From NCBI RefSeq assembly GCF_018279705.1, contig NZ_CP036498.1, positions 3,241,001-3,305,000 on the forward strand: 64,000 nucleotides of DNA, given 5' to 3'. Origin of the DNA: Tardiphaga alba. Lineage in GTDB: Bacteria; Pseudomonadota; Alphaproteobacteria; Rhizobiales; Xanthobacteraceae. Of the stretch, positions 17,337 through 26,007 are shown in pieces. The notes under the pieces are model-generated. The model made no database searches. It had not been told where the DNA came from and saw only the letters and a program-made list of their open reading frames with translations. How positions within the stretch are numbered: the first letter of the stretch is position 1; each line of letters starts with the position of its first letter. Both the position numbers and the translations under genes were made by a program.

Positions 17337-18824
17337 TCAGATGGACCGTGCGGCGCGTTCGCAGAGTTGGCGACGATCGACCTTGTTGGTGGCAGCCAGC
17401 GGCAACTCGTCCAGGAAGAACACACGGCGCGGATGCTGATAGGCGGGCGCATGCGCCAGCACATAGTCCTTGATGGCCTTCTCGGAGAGATCGGCGTCCT
17501 TCCGGGGTACAACGAAGGCGACCGGCTTCTGGCCCTTGAGTTCGTCCGGTACCGGCACCACGCAGGCCTGCATGACGCCCGGGACCTGCTCAATGACCTT
17601 TTCGACCTCACCGGGATAGATGTTCTCGCCGCCGCAATTGAACATGTCATCGACGCGGCCGACGAAATAATAGCAGCCCTCCGCATCGGTGCGGAACGCG
17701 TCGCCGGATTTGTACCAGCCATCCGGGGTCAGCGCCTCGGCCGTCTTTTCCGGCATGTTGAGATAGCCGAGCATATTGGCCGGCGTGCGCATCCAGAGCT
17801 CGCCTTCGGCAGCGTCATGTCCGTCCACATCGACGATGCGTACTTCAACATCCTTCAAAGGCCAGCCGAGACCATCACCGCCCGGCAGCGTGCGATTTTG
17901 CGTCGGCCCGAACACGATCGGCCCCGCTTCCGTGGTGCCATATCCGCCGGCGACACCGGCATTCGGGAATGTGCGATGAACCGCATCATAGAGCTGCTGC
18001 GTGGCGGGGGCCGAACCCATGCGCACATAGCGGACTCGCGACGTATCGATGCCGGCCAGCGCGCTCGTCTCACGGGTCAGCATGGCCATCATGGTCGGCA
18101 CCGAGGTGATCCAGGTAACGCCGAACCGGCCAATGGCATCGATAAACGACTTGGCCTCGAACTGCGGCATCAGCACCACGCTGGCATGGGCGCAGATCGC
18201 GAATTTGCAAGAACCAAGCGCATTCATGTGAAACAGCGGCGCCGCCACGATCAGGCGTTCGTCCTCGAAGGAGGCACGGGCGGCCACGCGGATCGTCAGC
18301 GCCCAGATCTGGCCGTCATGAGAGAGTTGCACGCCTTTCGGCCGGCCGGTGGAACCGGACGTATAGAGGATCATCGCACAGGTGCCATGCGGCGGCTCGA
18401 AAGTGTCGAACGGGCCGGGATCCAGAAACGCGTCCCATTCAGGTCCGTCGAGGCGGACGGTCGGCAGACCGCCGGGAACGAGCGATGCACGGTCGCCATC
18501 GACGAAGGCCAGCTTCGCCGAGCAATCGGAGAGGATGAAAGCGACCCCATCGGCGGACAGCTTGTGGTTCACCGGCACTGCGATCATCCCGGCCCGCATG
18601 ATCGCGAAATAAGCGATGATGAACTCGGCGCGATTGACGCTCATGATCGCGACGCTGTCGCCGCGCTTAAGGCCCTTGTGGACCAGCCCGCGCGCGCACG
18701 CATCCGACAACCGATCGAGGTCGCCATGTGAAAATTCCCTCGCCTCTCCGCCGGAACAGTCGATCAGTGCGACCGCTTGCTGGTTCTTCGAGGGATCGAC
18801 GAGCTTACCGAGATTCTTCCACAT
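17337..18824 (-). CDS. AMP-dependent acyl-CoA synthetase/ligase
   Basis: A 495-residue member of the ANL adenylate-forming superfamily, which activates a carboxylic acid with ATP and then forms its CoA thioester. The phosphate-binding loop is clear (MILYTSGSTGRPKGVQLSH, about 152-170). Also seen are GYGTTEAGP, the WYKSGDAFRTD hinge region, a GEVEKVIEQ block, and a C-terminal lysine in AATNKVDRRQL in the expected position of the catalytic lysine. Length and motifs are normal for a medium/long-chain or aromatic acyl-CoA ligase. It lies between the ABC permease and the M20 hydrolase in a compact operon, so its substrate is likely the acid brought in or released by the neighbouring genes. Confidence 0.88.
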   Translation of the reverse strand: MWKNLGKLVDPSKNQQAVALIDCSGGEAREFSHGDLDRLSDACARGLVHKGLKRGDSVAIMSVNRAEFIIAYFAIMRAGMIAVPVNHKLSADGVAFILSDCSAKLAFVDGDRASLVPGGLPTVRLDGPEWDAFLDPGPFDTFEPPHGTCAMILYTSGSTGRPKGVQLSHDGQIWALTIRVAARASFEDERLIVAAPLFHMNALGSCKFAICAHASVVLMPQFEAKSFIDAIGRFGVTWITSVPTMMAMLTRETSALAGIDTSRVRYVRMGSAPATQQLYDAVHRTFPNAGVAGGYGTTEAGPIVFGPTQNRTLPGGDGLGWPLKDVEVRIVDVDGHDAAEGELWMRTPANMLGYLNMPEKTAEALTPDGWYKSGDAFRTDAEGCYYFVGRVDDMFNCGGENIYPGEVEKVIEQVPGVMQACVVPVPDELKGQKPVAFVVPRKDADLSEKAIKDYVLAHAPAYQHPRRVFFLDELPLAATNKVDRRQLCERAARSI

Positions 18825-18886
18825 GGCGTGACTTGCTTCGATGATATCTGAATGATGTAAGGCTGCGGTTGCGGATGTCGACGCGG

Positions 18887-19668
18887 TTATTCGGACAACG
18901 ATTTCATGCCGCCGCTGCGGTCCCAGAAGACCAACCTGTGCTGCAGCATCTTGATGATCTGGCTGCCGCCGATGCCGAGCACGGCGAGGCTTATCAGTGC
19001 CGCGAACATGGTGCTGGTGTCCAGCGTGGTGGTCGCCGCATTGATCAAGAAGCCGAGGCCTTCAGAGGACGACACGAATTCGGCAACGACGGCACCGATC
19101 AGGCCAAGTACGATCGAGATCTGCAGGCCGGCGAAAATATGGCTGGCCGCCGATGGAATCTTGATCCGGGTCAGGACGTGCCAGCGGCTCGCCGAAAACG
19201 CGCGCATCAGGTCGAGCAGCGACGGATCGGTCGCCTTCAGACCCACTGCCGTGTTGATGAACATCGGGAAGAAGCAGACCAGGCCCACCATGACGGCCTT
19301 CGAGCCGAGGCCAAAACCGAACCAGACCAGGATCAGCGGCGCCAGAGCCACCTTCGGCATCGACTGCAGGCCGAGCACGAAGGGATACAGCAGACGCTCC
19401 AGCCAGCGGAACTCGGCGAACAGCACGCCCATCACGAAGGCCAGCGAACACCCCCGATATAGCCGAGCATCATAGACGACAGCGTAAATCCGAAATCCTT
19501 CCAATAGGCGCCGTCGATATAGCCACGCTTCAGGGCTGCAATCACGCTGTCGAGCGGCGGCAGGACGTAGTTCGGTACACCCCAATAACGAACGGCGGCG
19601 ACCCATAGTGCCAGCAGCACGGCCAGCAGGAGCAGCGGATAGACGACAGATTTCAATCGCTCGTTCAT
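18887..19668 (-). pseudogene. NitT/TauT-type ABC transporter permease, frameshifted
   Basis: An inner-membrane permease of the SsuC/TauC family, split between two frames. The N-terminal part (from ATG 19668, MNERLKSVVYPLLLLAVLLALW) reads to GYIGG, then shifts frame at a C5 run at 19451-19455 (G5 on the coding strand). The other frame carries the rest, with FAEFRWLERLLYPFVLGLQ, MPKVALAPLILVWFGFGLG (the EAA-type cytoplasmic loop) and FVSSSEGLGFLI. Adding one G restores GYIGGCSLAFVMGV and a 260-residue protein of normal family length. Either the gene is recently broken or the run is undercalled. It partners the ATPase and binding protein immediately upstream in the operon. Confidence 0.8.
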
Positions 19669-19686
19669 GCTATCTCTCACTTACTC

Positions 19687-20478
19687 TCACTTGGCGCGCG
19701 GCGAGAACATCGCGCGGAGTTCTGCACACAGTTCGGCAAATGCCGGCAGGCCCATGGTTTCTTCCGTGCGCGGCAGCGGCAGTTCGATATTGACGTCGCG
19801 CATGATGCGCGCGGGACGTGGCGACAGCACGAGCACCCGCGACGACAGGAACACGGCTTCCGGAATCGAATGGGTGATGAAGATCACGGATTTCCGAGTA
19901 TCCATCCAAATACGCTGCAATTCGACCATCATATGCTCGCGCGTCATCGCATCGAGCGCCGCGAACGGCTCATCCATCAGGAGCAGGCTCGGATCATGCA
20001 CAAGTCCGCGCGCGATGCCGACACGCTGTTGCATGCCGCCCGAAAGTTCGTGCGGATAGTGCTTCTCGAACTTCTCCAGCCCCATCAGTTCGAGCAATTC
20101 GCGGGCACGCGCCCTGCCCTTGTCAAGATCCATGCCTAAGGTCCGGATCGGAAGCAGAATATTGTCGATCACATTCTGCCAGGGCAGCAGCGTCGCCTGC
20201 TGGAATACGATACCGACGTCACGGCGGGGACCGGTGATCGGCCGACCATCGAGTTCGGCCACGCCGGAGGATGGCGGCAGCAACCCCGCCGCCACCTTCA
20301 GCAAGGTGGATTTACCGCAACCCGACGGGCCGAGGATCGAGAGAAACTCGCCTTTTTCGAGCGTCGTCGTGAAGTCTTCGAGCGCCTTCGTCTTACCGCG
20401 CGACGAACTATACGTCACATCGAGATTTTTGGTCTGGAAGACTGGCTCGCCCACCTTGATTCCCCGTTCGTGCATCAT
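19687..20478 (-). CDS. NitT/TauT-type ABC transporter ATP-binding protein
   Basis: A 263-residue cytoplasmic ATPase that powers the adjacent permease. Walker A is GPSGCGKST, the Q-loop lies in VFQQATLLPW, the ABC signature is LSGGMQQR, Walker B is LLLMDEPFAALD, and the switch histidine is in IFITHSIPEA. These match the SsuB/TauB subfamily. A longer open frame runs upstream to 20631, but the ATG at 20478 follows the stop of the binding-protein gene by four bases and gives the usual family length. The solute is probably a small organic anion (sulfonate, nitrate-like or carboxylate), as inferred from the family. Confidence 0.9.
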   Translation of the reverse strand: MMHERGIKVGEPVFQTKNLDVTYSSSRGKTKALEDFTTTLEKGEFLSILGPSGCGKSTLLKVAAGLLPPSSGVAELDGRPITGPRRDVGIVFQQATLLPWQNVIDNILLPIRTLGMDLDKGRARARELLELMGLEKFEKHYPHELSGGMQQRVGIARGLVHDPSLLLMDEPFAALDAMTREHMMVELQRIWMDTRKSVIFITHSIPEAVFLSSRVLVLSPRPARIMRDVNIELPLPRTEETMGLPAFAELCAELRAMFSPRAK

Positions 20479-20482
20479 TGGA

Positions 20483-21559
20483 TCAGTCCTTGAAGGCCTT
20501 CGCCTGGGCGACGATCTTCGCGGCATCGAAGTCTGAGAATTTTGGCACCAGCGCATTGGTGTAGCAATTCTCCACATCGACGGTCTTCGGCTCGAGTTGG
20601 CCGCCCTCATGCAGGGCCTCGGCGAAATCAAGCCAGACCTTCTGGTCGAAGCTGCCCCACTGGCGCGGCTTACCGGTCGGGAAGCTGAGCATCTTGTCGA
20701 AGCGCGCCGAGAAGATCTTCACGCCATCGGCGAGGACCTTCGCTTCGTCGCCGCTCGGCTTGGTGTTCGGATATTCCTTCCAGAACAGTTTGACGCAGGC
20801 CTCGCGATTGGCCTCGCAGAACACCGTCGCCTTGGCGATGGCGCGACCGAAACCGGCCAGCACTTCCGGCTTGTCGCGGATCATGTCCTCATGCGCCACG
20901 AAGCCATTGCTGAACAGGGCCTCGTAACGCGGGAGTTGTGGCAGACGGCGGATCTTGGTGCCCTCTGCTTCCAGCGTCGCGTGCTGGGCGTCGAACAGGT
21001 TCAGCACGTCGATGCGTTTGCTAGTGAGGGCGAGGAAGGCGGCACTCCCGACGCCGACAGGCACCATGGTGGCGTTGACACCGAGATCCTTGAACGCCGC
21101 CTTGGTGATCGGCACATTGCCGAAGGTCATCGCGCCGACGCCGACGGTCTTGCCGTTCAGATCCTTCAACGACTTGAGTGGTGAGTCGTCGAGGACGGCG
21201 AACTCCCATCCCGAACTACGGGTGGCGTTGTAGAAGTATTTGATCGGGAGCTTTTCCTTGCCCGGCGCACGCGACAGGATCAGCGTGTCGGGATTTGGAT
21301 AGCCGATGTCGACGCGCTTCGCCAGCATCTGCGGCATCAGCGTGCCGGTGCCCTTGAAGCCCATCAGTTCGACATCCAGCCCTTCTTCGGCGAAATAGCC
21401 GAGCCGCTTGGCGGCGACCATGGGCACCTGCGACAACGTCATCTCGGTGACGTTGCCATACACGATCTTGGTCGATGCGGCGCTCGCCTGCCCGGCCATC
21501 AAGGCGGATGCTGCTGTCACCAGCAACAGGCGCGAAAGTCTCAAACGAAACGTGCTCAT
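20483..21559 (-). CDS. ABC transporter periplasmic substrate-binding protein (NMT1/TauA type)
   Basis: A 358-residue periplasmic binding protein. The signal peptide ends at about residue 27 (LLLVTAASALMAGQASA). The mature part shows the family pattern of two lobes: GYFAEEGLDVELMGFKGTG near the start, KSLKDLNGKTVGVGAM at the lobe hinge, and VNATMVPVGVGSAAFLALTSKRIDVLN. The ATG at 21559 is preferred over an in-frame TTG at 21580 because it starts the signal peptide directly. It delivers ligand to the permease and ATPase downstream. Placement next to a thioesterase, an MDR reductase and a CoA ligase suggests a carboxylated or aromatic substrate, unproven. Confidence 0.87.
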   Translation of the reverse strand: MSTFRLRLSRLLLVTAASALMAGQASAASTKIVYGNVTEMTLSQVPMVAAKRLGYFAEEGLDVELMGFKGTGTLMPQMLAKRVDIGYPNPDTLILSRAPGKEKLPIKYFYNATRSSGWEFAVLDDSPLKSLKDLNGKTVGVGAMTFGNVPITKAAFKDLGVNATMVPVGVGSAAFLALTSKRIDVLNLFDAQHATLEAEGTKIRRLPQLPRYEALFSNGFVAHEDMIRDKPEVLAGFGRAIAKATVFCEANREACVKLFWKEYPNTKPSGDEAKVLADGVKIFSARFDKMLSFPTGKPRQWGSFDQKVWLDFAEALHEGGQLEPKTVDVENCYTNALVPKFSDFDAAKIVAQAKAFKD

Positions 21560-21576
21560 GCAAATACCCCGTTCTC

Positions 21577-22008
21577 TCAACCTGTAATGGGAACGTACGT
21601 CCCGCGACCGATCGCGACCAGTTTGCGGTCTTCAGAGAAGATGTCGATGTCGATGACCGCCGACGTTCTTCCTGTCTTTCGTACGACTGCAACACCTTCA
21701 AGAAACGCGCCAACTCCGGGGCGAAGATAGTCGATCCGCAGATTCATCGTCGGCACACCGCCACCGACCATCATGCCGATGGCGAAATCGCCGACGACAT
21801 CGATCAGCGCGGCGATCGCACCGCCGTGAAATTGCTGCGTTCCCTCCCGGCGTTCGTATTCGGGACGCAGCGGCATGCGCACGGCAAATTCGCTCTTGTC
21901 GTGATCGACGCGCAGGACTTCGAGATTCATGAAGTTGATGAAAGGCGATCTTGCGAAGATTGCCTCGATATCAGGCTTCTGAAGCTTTTTTACTTCGGAT
22001 CCGCTCAT
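21577..22008 (-). CDS. PaaI-type hot-dog acyl-CoA thioesterase
   Basis: A 143-residue hot-dog-fold protein of the PaaI group, expected to hydrolyse an acyl- or aryl-CoA thioester and free trapped CoA during catabolism. The family core is visible: RSPFINFMNLEVL, the catalytic-region QQFHGGAIAALIDVVGDFA (the HGG.. segment of PaaI enzymes), MNLRIDYLRPGVGAFLEG and a C-terminal GRGTYVPI. A longer frame extends upstream, but the ATG at 22008 overlaps the stop of the MDR gene by four bases (ATGA), which indicates translational coupling and sets this start. It is part of the same minus-strand operon as the ligase and transporter. Confidence 0.85.
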   Translation of the reverse strand: MSGSEVKKLQKPDIEAIFARSPFINFMNLEVLRVDHDKSEFAVRMPLRPEYERREGTQQFHGGAIAALIDVVGDFAIGMMVGGGVPTMNLRIDYLRPGVGAFLEGVAVVRKTGRTSAVIDIDIFSEDRKLVAIGRGTYVPITG

Positions 22009-23018
22009 GGTTTGATCAAAACCTTTCCGAACAGATGACGGTCTTCCATGTGCTTGAACGCATCGTTGATGTCGGCGAGACCATAGGTGCGATCGATGAC
22101 CGGCTTCAGTTTGCCGCCGCGCACGAGATCGAGCAGGCTCGTCAGGTCGTCGCGGGCCCAGCCGTTGGAGCCGAGAATCTGCAGTTCGTAGCTCCAGATG
22201 AAACGCAGGTCTTCCTTCGGATCGTAACCGGCGGTGGCGCCGCAAGTCAGAATGCGGCCACCACGATGCAGCGTGCGTAGCGACTTCACCCAGGTATCGC
22301 CGCCGGTGAAATTGACGACGACATCCATGCCCTTTTCATAGAGGCGACGATGGGGCTTGCCGAATTCGGCGAAGACCCACTTCATGAAATCGTCTTTCTT
22401 GTAGTCGACGACATGATCGGCGCCGAGTTCTTTCAGGCGCGCGAGCTTCTCGGGGCTCGACGCCGCAGCGACCACTTCGGCGCCTGCGAGCTTGGCGAGT
22501 TGCACGCAGCATGTGCCGACGCCGCCGGATGCGCCGAGCACCAGGACCTTTTCGCCGGCCTTCACCTTACCGATCGTCACCATCATGCGCCACGCGGTGC
22601 CATAGGCCACCGGCAGACAGGCCGCGACGTCGTAGCTGACATCGTCGGGCAGACGCACCAGATGATGATCCGGGACGGCGCAATATTCGGCCAGGCCACC
22701 ATGGCGCGCTTCGCCTAGGACGCCGCCGAACGTCTTGCGATCCGACGGATCGATCATGACGCGATCGCCGACTTTCCAGCCGCCCTCGACGCCCTCACCC
22801 ACCTCGACAATCTCGCCGGCGAAATCCAGCGCCATGATCATCGGCATTGGCACCGTGATGCCGGGCATGCCGTTGCGCGTGAAGACGTCGTGATAGTTCA
22901 GCGTGGCAGCGTGAACCTTAATGACGACTTCGCCGGAAGCAGGCTTCGGATCGGGGAAATTGGTTTCATATTTGATCGAGCCCGGACCGCCGTGCTCATA
23001 GATAACTGCAGCTTTCAT
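22005..23018 (-). CDS. MDR-superfamily zinc-type alcohol dehydrogenase/quinone oxidoreductase
   Basis: A 337-residue medium-chain dehydrogenase/reductase. The N-terminal GroES-like domain carries AATLNYHDVFTRNGMPG and ALDFAGEIVEVGEGV. The Rossmann domain carries LVLGASGGVGTCCVQLAKLAGAEVVAAASSPEK-like sequence (GASGGVG near 151) for NAD(P)H binding. The structural-zinc cysteine cluster is absent, closer to quinone/enoyl reductases than to classical zinc alcohol dehydrogenases. The start has a strong AGGAAGAGG ribosome-binding site. Its 3' end overlaps the thioesterase start. The role is reduction or oxidation of an intermediate in the operon's pathway; the substrate is unknown. Confidence 0.85.
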   Translation of the reverse strand: MKAAVIYEHGGPGSIKYETNFPDPKPASGEVVIKVHAATLNYHDVFTRNGMPGITVPMPMIMALDFAGEIVEVGEGVEGGWKVGDRVMIDPSDRKTFGGVLGEARHGGLAEYCAVPDHHLVRLPDDVSYDVAACLPVAYGTAWRMMVTIGKVKAGEKVLVLGASGGVGTCCVQLAKLAGAEVVAAASSPEKLARLKELGADHVVDYKKDDFMKWVFAEFGKPHRRLYEKGMDVVVNFTGGDTWVKSLRTLHRGGRILTCGATAGYDPKEDLRFIWSYELQILGSNGWARDDLTSLLDLVRGGKLKPVIDRTYGLADINDAFKHMEDRHLFGKVLIKP

Positions 23019-23036
23019 CTGCCTCTTCCTTCGTCT

Positions 23037-23927
23037 TCACGCCGTTTGAACAAAAACAAGAATGCTGTGGCTCGCTTCGGTCGGAGCGACCCAGATGGAA
23101 TCGTCGGAGTCCAGCGATGCTCCGGCGACGAACGGTACGTCGTTGCGATCGAGATGCGCCTTCAAATCCGGCAGAGACCTTACGCCGATGCACGCGGCGC
23201 CGACACGGTTCACGGGATGACCGTTCGCCACAGGAGAGACCGCGCGCATCGTCGCCTCGGTCATGACCCAGATGCTGCCATGGGCCATCGCGAAACGATA
23301 TGCGTCATTCTGGGATACCGGCGGGCCCATGACCAGCGCCAGACGTTTCAATGCTGAATCCACATCGTTTGTGACCAGATACGTGGAACGAAGCTCTTCC
23401 GCGCCGTTCGGATGCAGCATGAGATGCTGCTGCCACAGCACCTCCCGCGTGTCGTGTTCGATCACGATGAAGCGCGCATCCGGGTAATCGTGCGAATCGA
23501 GATAGACATTGCGAAACCGAGCGCGCCGGACATCCTCGTCGGATGCGCCGAATGCCGCATCCCGTTCGAGCGTGATCGGCTTCGCCGCAGCAACACCGCG
23601 CGCGGCCAGTTCCGCCTGCATGATGTCCGCCGACTGGCACGCAAGTGCAACGATGTGCAGCCCCTCATAGGTGGACACCATCTGCTTGACGTTGCTGGGA
23701 AGCGCATCATCAACGAGGCCGAGCAGTTCGAAATAGCCTCGCCGGAACATGGCGCAGTGATTGCCCGATCCCCACGGCACCACCGGGCCGCCGGGAACGA
23801 CCGAGCCGGCATGCATGCTGCGCGACGACAGATTGAAACCCAGCCGGGCGAAGGCCGCCCTCGCCTTCTCGAGATCGCGAACGGCAAGACCAAGATGATC
23901 GAGCGCTAGTTCGGAAACCACAGCCAT
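23037..23927 (-). CDS. VOC-superfamily (glyoxalase-like) protein
   Basis: A 296-residue protein with a beta-alpha-beta-beta-beta pattern of the vicinal-oxygen-chelate superfamily: LDHLGLAVRDLEKARAAFARLGF at the start, a mid-protein GNHCAMFRRGYFELLGLVD, and a second lobe in the C-terminal half. It resembles the glyoxalase_3-like group, whose members include ring-cleavage-like and lyase-like enzymes; the reaction is not assignable. The ATG at 23927 has a GGGAGGA site upstream and removes a spurious N-terminal extension. It is followed after 18 bases by the MDR gene, so it is co-transcribed with the catabolic operon. Confidence 0.75.
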   Translation of the reverse strand: MAVVSELALDHLGLAVRDLEKARAAFARLGFNLSSRSMHAGSVVPGGPVVPWGSGNHCAMFRRGYFELLGLVDDALPSNVKQMVSTYEGLHIVALACQSADIMQAELAARGVAAAKPITLERDAAFGASDEDVRRARFRNVYLDSHDYPDARFIVIEHDTREVLWQQHLMLHPNGAEELRSTYLVTNDVDSALKRLALVMGPPVSQNDAYRFAMAHGSIWVMTEATMRAVSPVANGHPVNRVGAACIGVRSLPDLKAHLDRNDVPFVAGASLDSDDSIWVAPTEASHSILVFVQTA

Positions 23928-23959
23928 TCCAGATCCTCCCCTATGGTGTTGCGCTACGG

Positions 23960-25162
23960 CTATGCTGCCGTTTCGACACAAAGCGCGGAATCCAGTGCGC
24001 CGCACATGTCCTCGATGAGGTCCTGGACGTCCTCCAGTCCCGCATGGATCCGGAGCAGCGGCCCATCGCATCCGCCAGTGGGTACGCATCGCTTCGGCGG
24101 ATCGACCAGCAGCGCTAGGCTCTCGAAGCCGCCCCATGACAGGCCGATGCCGAACAGATTGAAATTCTTGAACAGTATCGACAGTTGGCTGCGCGACATC
24201 GGCTTGAGGACAACGCCGAACAGACCACTGGCGCCGCGGAAATCGCGCTGCCAGATCGCATGACCCGGATCGTGCGGCAGGCCGGGATGTATGACCCGGG
24301 CAACGGCGGCATGCGCCTGCAGGGCTTCGGCCAGCCGCAGCCCGCTCTCATGATGTTGCTTCATGCGCACCGACAAAGTGCGCAGCCCGCGCAAAGCGAG
24401 GAAGATATCGTCGGGACCGGCCGTCTCGCCGAAGTCATGCGCGGCGGCCTGCAGCGCCGGCCACGCCCGCTCATTCGCCGTGGCGATGCCGAGCAATGCA
24501 TCAGAATGTCCCACGATATATTTGGTGGCGGCCTGGATGGAGATATCCACGCCGTGCTCGAACGGCTTGAAGAACAGCGGCGTCGCCCAAGTATTGTCGA
24601 GCACGACGAACGCATCCTGCCGATGCGCCACCTCGGCGATGGCCGGAATGTCCTGAATTTCGAATGTCATCGAGCCCGGCGATTCAACAAAGACAACGCG
24701 CGTCGCGGGCTTGAACCGGGCGATCAGATCGGCGGTGTCGCTGGGCGCGAAATATTCGACGTCGATCCCTAACCGCTTAAGCACCCGCTCGGCGAAAATC
24801 CGCGTCGGCCCATAGACGCTGTCGCTGATCAGCAGGTGGTCCCCGACCTTCAGGAGTCCCAACAGAGCATGGGTGCAGGCCGACAGACCGGACGGAAACA
24901 GGATCGACCGATAACCGCCCTCGAGGTCGCAAACAGCCGCCTCGAGCGACCGCGTCAGTGGGGAACCGAAACGGCCATAATTGGCCATCGGATTGTCTTG
25001 GGTCTTCTTCGATTCCCAGTCTTCGAGCGTGTCCGACAAAATGGTCGATCCGCGGTAGATGGGTACGTTGACCATGCCGCAATGCTCTGACGGCGCCCGA
25101 CCGGTATGGGCAAGGCGCGTATCGAGTTCAAAAGGCTTCTTCCGCCGCGGCAACAATCGCAT
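23960..25162 (-). CDS. Cys/Met-metabolism PLP enzyme (cystathionine beta-lyase-like)
   Basis: A 400-residue pyridoxal-phosphate enzyme of the cystathionine gamma-synthase/beta-lyase family. Visible features: NYGRFGSPLTRSLEAAVCDLE, LFPSGLSACTHALL, the cofactor-contacting Asp in VVLDNTWATPLFF, the Schiff-base lysine in QAATKYIVGHSD (about 220), and C-terminal LSWGGFESLA. These match MetC-type lyases, which cleave C-S bonds of cystathionine or related thioethers. As the first gene of a catabolic operon it may act on an S-conjugate rather than in methionine synthesis; this is inference. ATG at 25162 is used; an in-frame ATG at 25201 is possible. An Lrp/AsnC regulator is divergent. Confidence 0.82.
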   Translation of the reverse strand: MRLLPRRKKPFELDTRLAHTGRAPSEHCGMVNVPIYRGSTILSDTLEDWESKKTQDNPMANYGRFGSPLTRSLEAAVCDLEGGYRSILFPSGLSACTHALLGLLKVGDHLLISDSVYGPTRIFAERVLKRLGIDVEYFAPSDTADLIARFKPATRVVFVESPGSMTFEIQDIPAIAEVAHRQDAFVVLDNTWATPLFFKPFEHGVDISIQAATKYIVGHSDALLGIATANERAWPALQAAAHDFGETAGPDDIFLALRGLRTLSVRMKQHHESGLRLAEALQAHAAVARVIHPGLPHDPGHAIWQRDFRGASGLFGVVLKPMSRSQLSILFKNFNLFGIGLSWGGFESLALLVDPPKRCVPTGGCDGPLLRIHAGLEDVQDLIEDMCGALDSALCVETAA

Positions 25163-25286
25163 TTCCAGCACTTTCGTCGTTCTAATGCGCGAAATATACA
25201 TCCTGAAATGCGGGCGTAATTTGCAAAATCATGCTGGCTTATGCACGCTACCTGCAATATTATTCCTCTCTGATATCAGATTGAGG
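25163..25286. promoter_or_regulatory. Divergent promoter region of lyase operon and Lrp-type regulator
   Basis: A relatively AT-rich 124-base gap between two divergent genes. A divergently transcribed Lrp/AsnC gene next to a metabolic operon usually acts on this shared region. I see AT-rich runs (gcaatattattcc near 25253) compatible with an Lrp-type site but no unambiguous palindrome. Confidence 0.4.
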
Positions 25287-25775
25287 ATGTTCATACTCAT
25301 GTCACGTGGAGAAAAGCTGGATCGGTTCGATCGTGAAATCCTTGCGCATCTCCAGGAGGATTCGACCGTGTCCGTTGCCGAACTGGCCGAGCGGGTCGGC
25401 CTGACCTCGACACCCTGCTGGCGCCGGATCCAGCGACTTGAGGAGCGCGGGGTGATCAAGAAGCGGGTGACGCTTCTGGAGCCGAAGCAGATCAATCTCA
25501 GTTTCACTGTCTTCATCTCGATCCGCACCCGCGAGCACCGGTTCGACTGGTTCGAGAACTTCCACAAACTGGTCAGCGAAATCCCGGAAGTCACCGAATT
25601 CCACCGCGTCGCGGGCAGTACCGACTATTTGCTGAAGGTGGTCGTGTCCGACATGGACGGCTATGACCATATCTATAAGACACTCATCAAGGGCGCAGAC
25701 CTTGCAGACGTAACGTCCATGTTCGTGATCGAAGAGATCAAGCACACGACGTCACTGCCGCTCACGCACGCATGA
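25287..25775 (+). CDS. Lrp/AsnC-family transcriptional regulator
   Basis: A 162-residue regulator. The N-terminal winged HTH starts LDRFDREILAHLQED and contains the recognition helix region STPCWRRIQRLEERGVIKK. The C-terminal RAM/effector domain includes VPEVTEFHRVAGSTDYLLKV-like sequence (EVTEFHRVAGSTDYLLKVVV) and a final FVIEEIKHTTSLPL, the standard AsnC-family ending. ATG 25287 (with AGG just upstream) or 25299 are the likely starts; an open frame reaching further upstream has no family similarity. It is transcribed away from the lyase/ABC/ligase operon, so it is the likely sensor-regulator of that pathway, with an amino acid or pathway metabolite as effector. Confidence 0.87.
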   Translation: MFILMSRGEKLDRFDREILAHLQEDSTVSVAELAERVGLTSTPCWRRIQRLEERGVIKKRVTLLEPKQINLSFTVFISIRTREHRFDWFENFHKLVSEIPEVTEFHRVAGSTDYLLKVVVSDMDGYDHIYKTLIKGADLADVTSMFVIEEIKHTTSLPLTHA

Positions 25776-25833
25776 AATTCGAAGCCGAGACCGGCTTTCG
25801 ACACATCGAAGGGTCTGTCAGCTAGGCCGGGAA

Positions 25834-25891
25834 CTGCGCCGCGGCAGGCCGCAATGTTCGGTGCAGACACGGCTCCGCCAGCGCTGCCGCC
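25834..25891 (-). pseudogene. 58-bp stub of a third adhesin N-terminus
   Basis: On the minus strand this patch encodes GGSAGGAVSAPNIA, the sequence that follows the signal peptide of adhesin 2. At nucleotide level 25848-25891 matches 38341-38384 at 43 of 44 positions, and the match continues to 25834 after a two-base deletion. Sequence on either side is unrelated to the adhesin. It lies immediately downstream of adhesin 2 in the same orientation. It looks like the residue of a deleted third adhesin gene or a small duplication. Confidence 0.7.
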
Positions 25892-25953
25892 AGGAGCGGA
25901 CATTCGGAACGTCGAGCGCCCCGCCATCACTCATTCGTATTTTGCGTCTTTGT

Positions 25954-25985
25954 GTCGATGAGCAATCAGACAATTGCTCATCGAC
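25954..25985 (-). terminator. Stem-loop downstream of adhesin 2
   Basis: A perfect 12-bp inverted repeat (GTCGATGAGCAA / TTGCTCATCGAC) with an 8-base loop, 22 bases past the adhesin 2 stop codon. The position fits a transcription terminator. The minus strand lacks a good U-run after the stem; the plus strand has a short GATTTT. Confidence 0.5.
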
Positions 25986-26007
25986 GATTTTCAGGGTCAC
26001 CAGCGCA

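Noticed and set aside
23037..24137. N-terminal extension of the VOC protein
   Set aside because: The upstream frame overlaps the end of the lyase gene and has no family similarity; the ATG at 23927 has a good ribosome-binding site.
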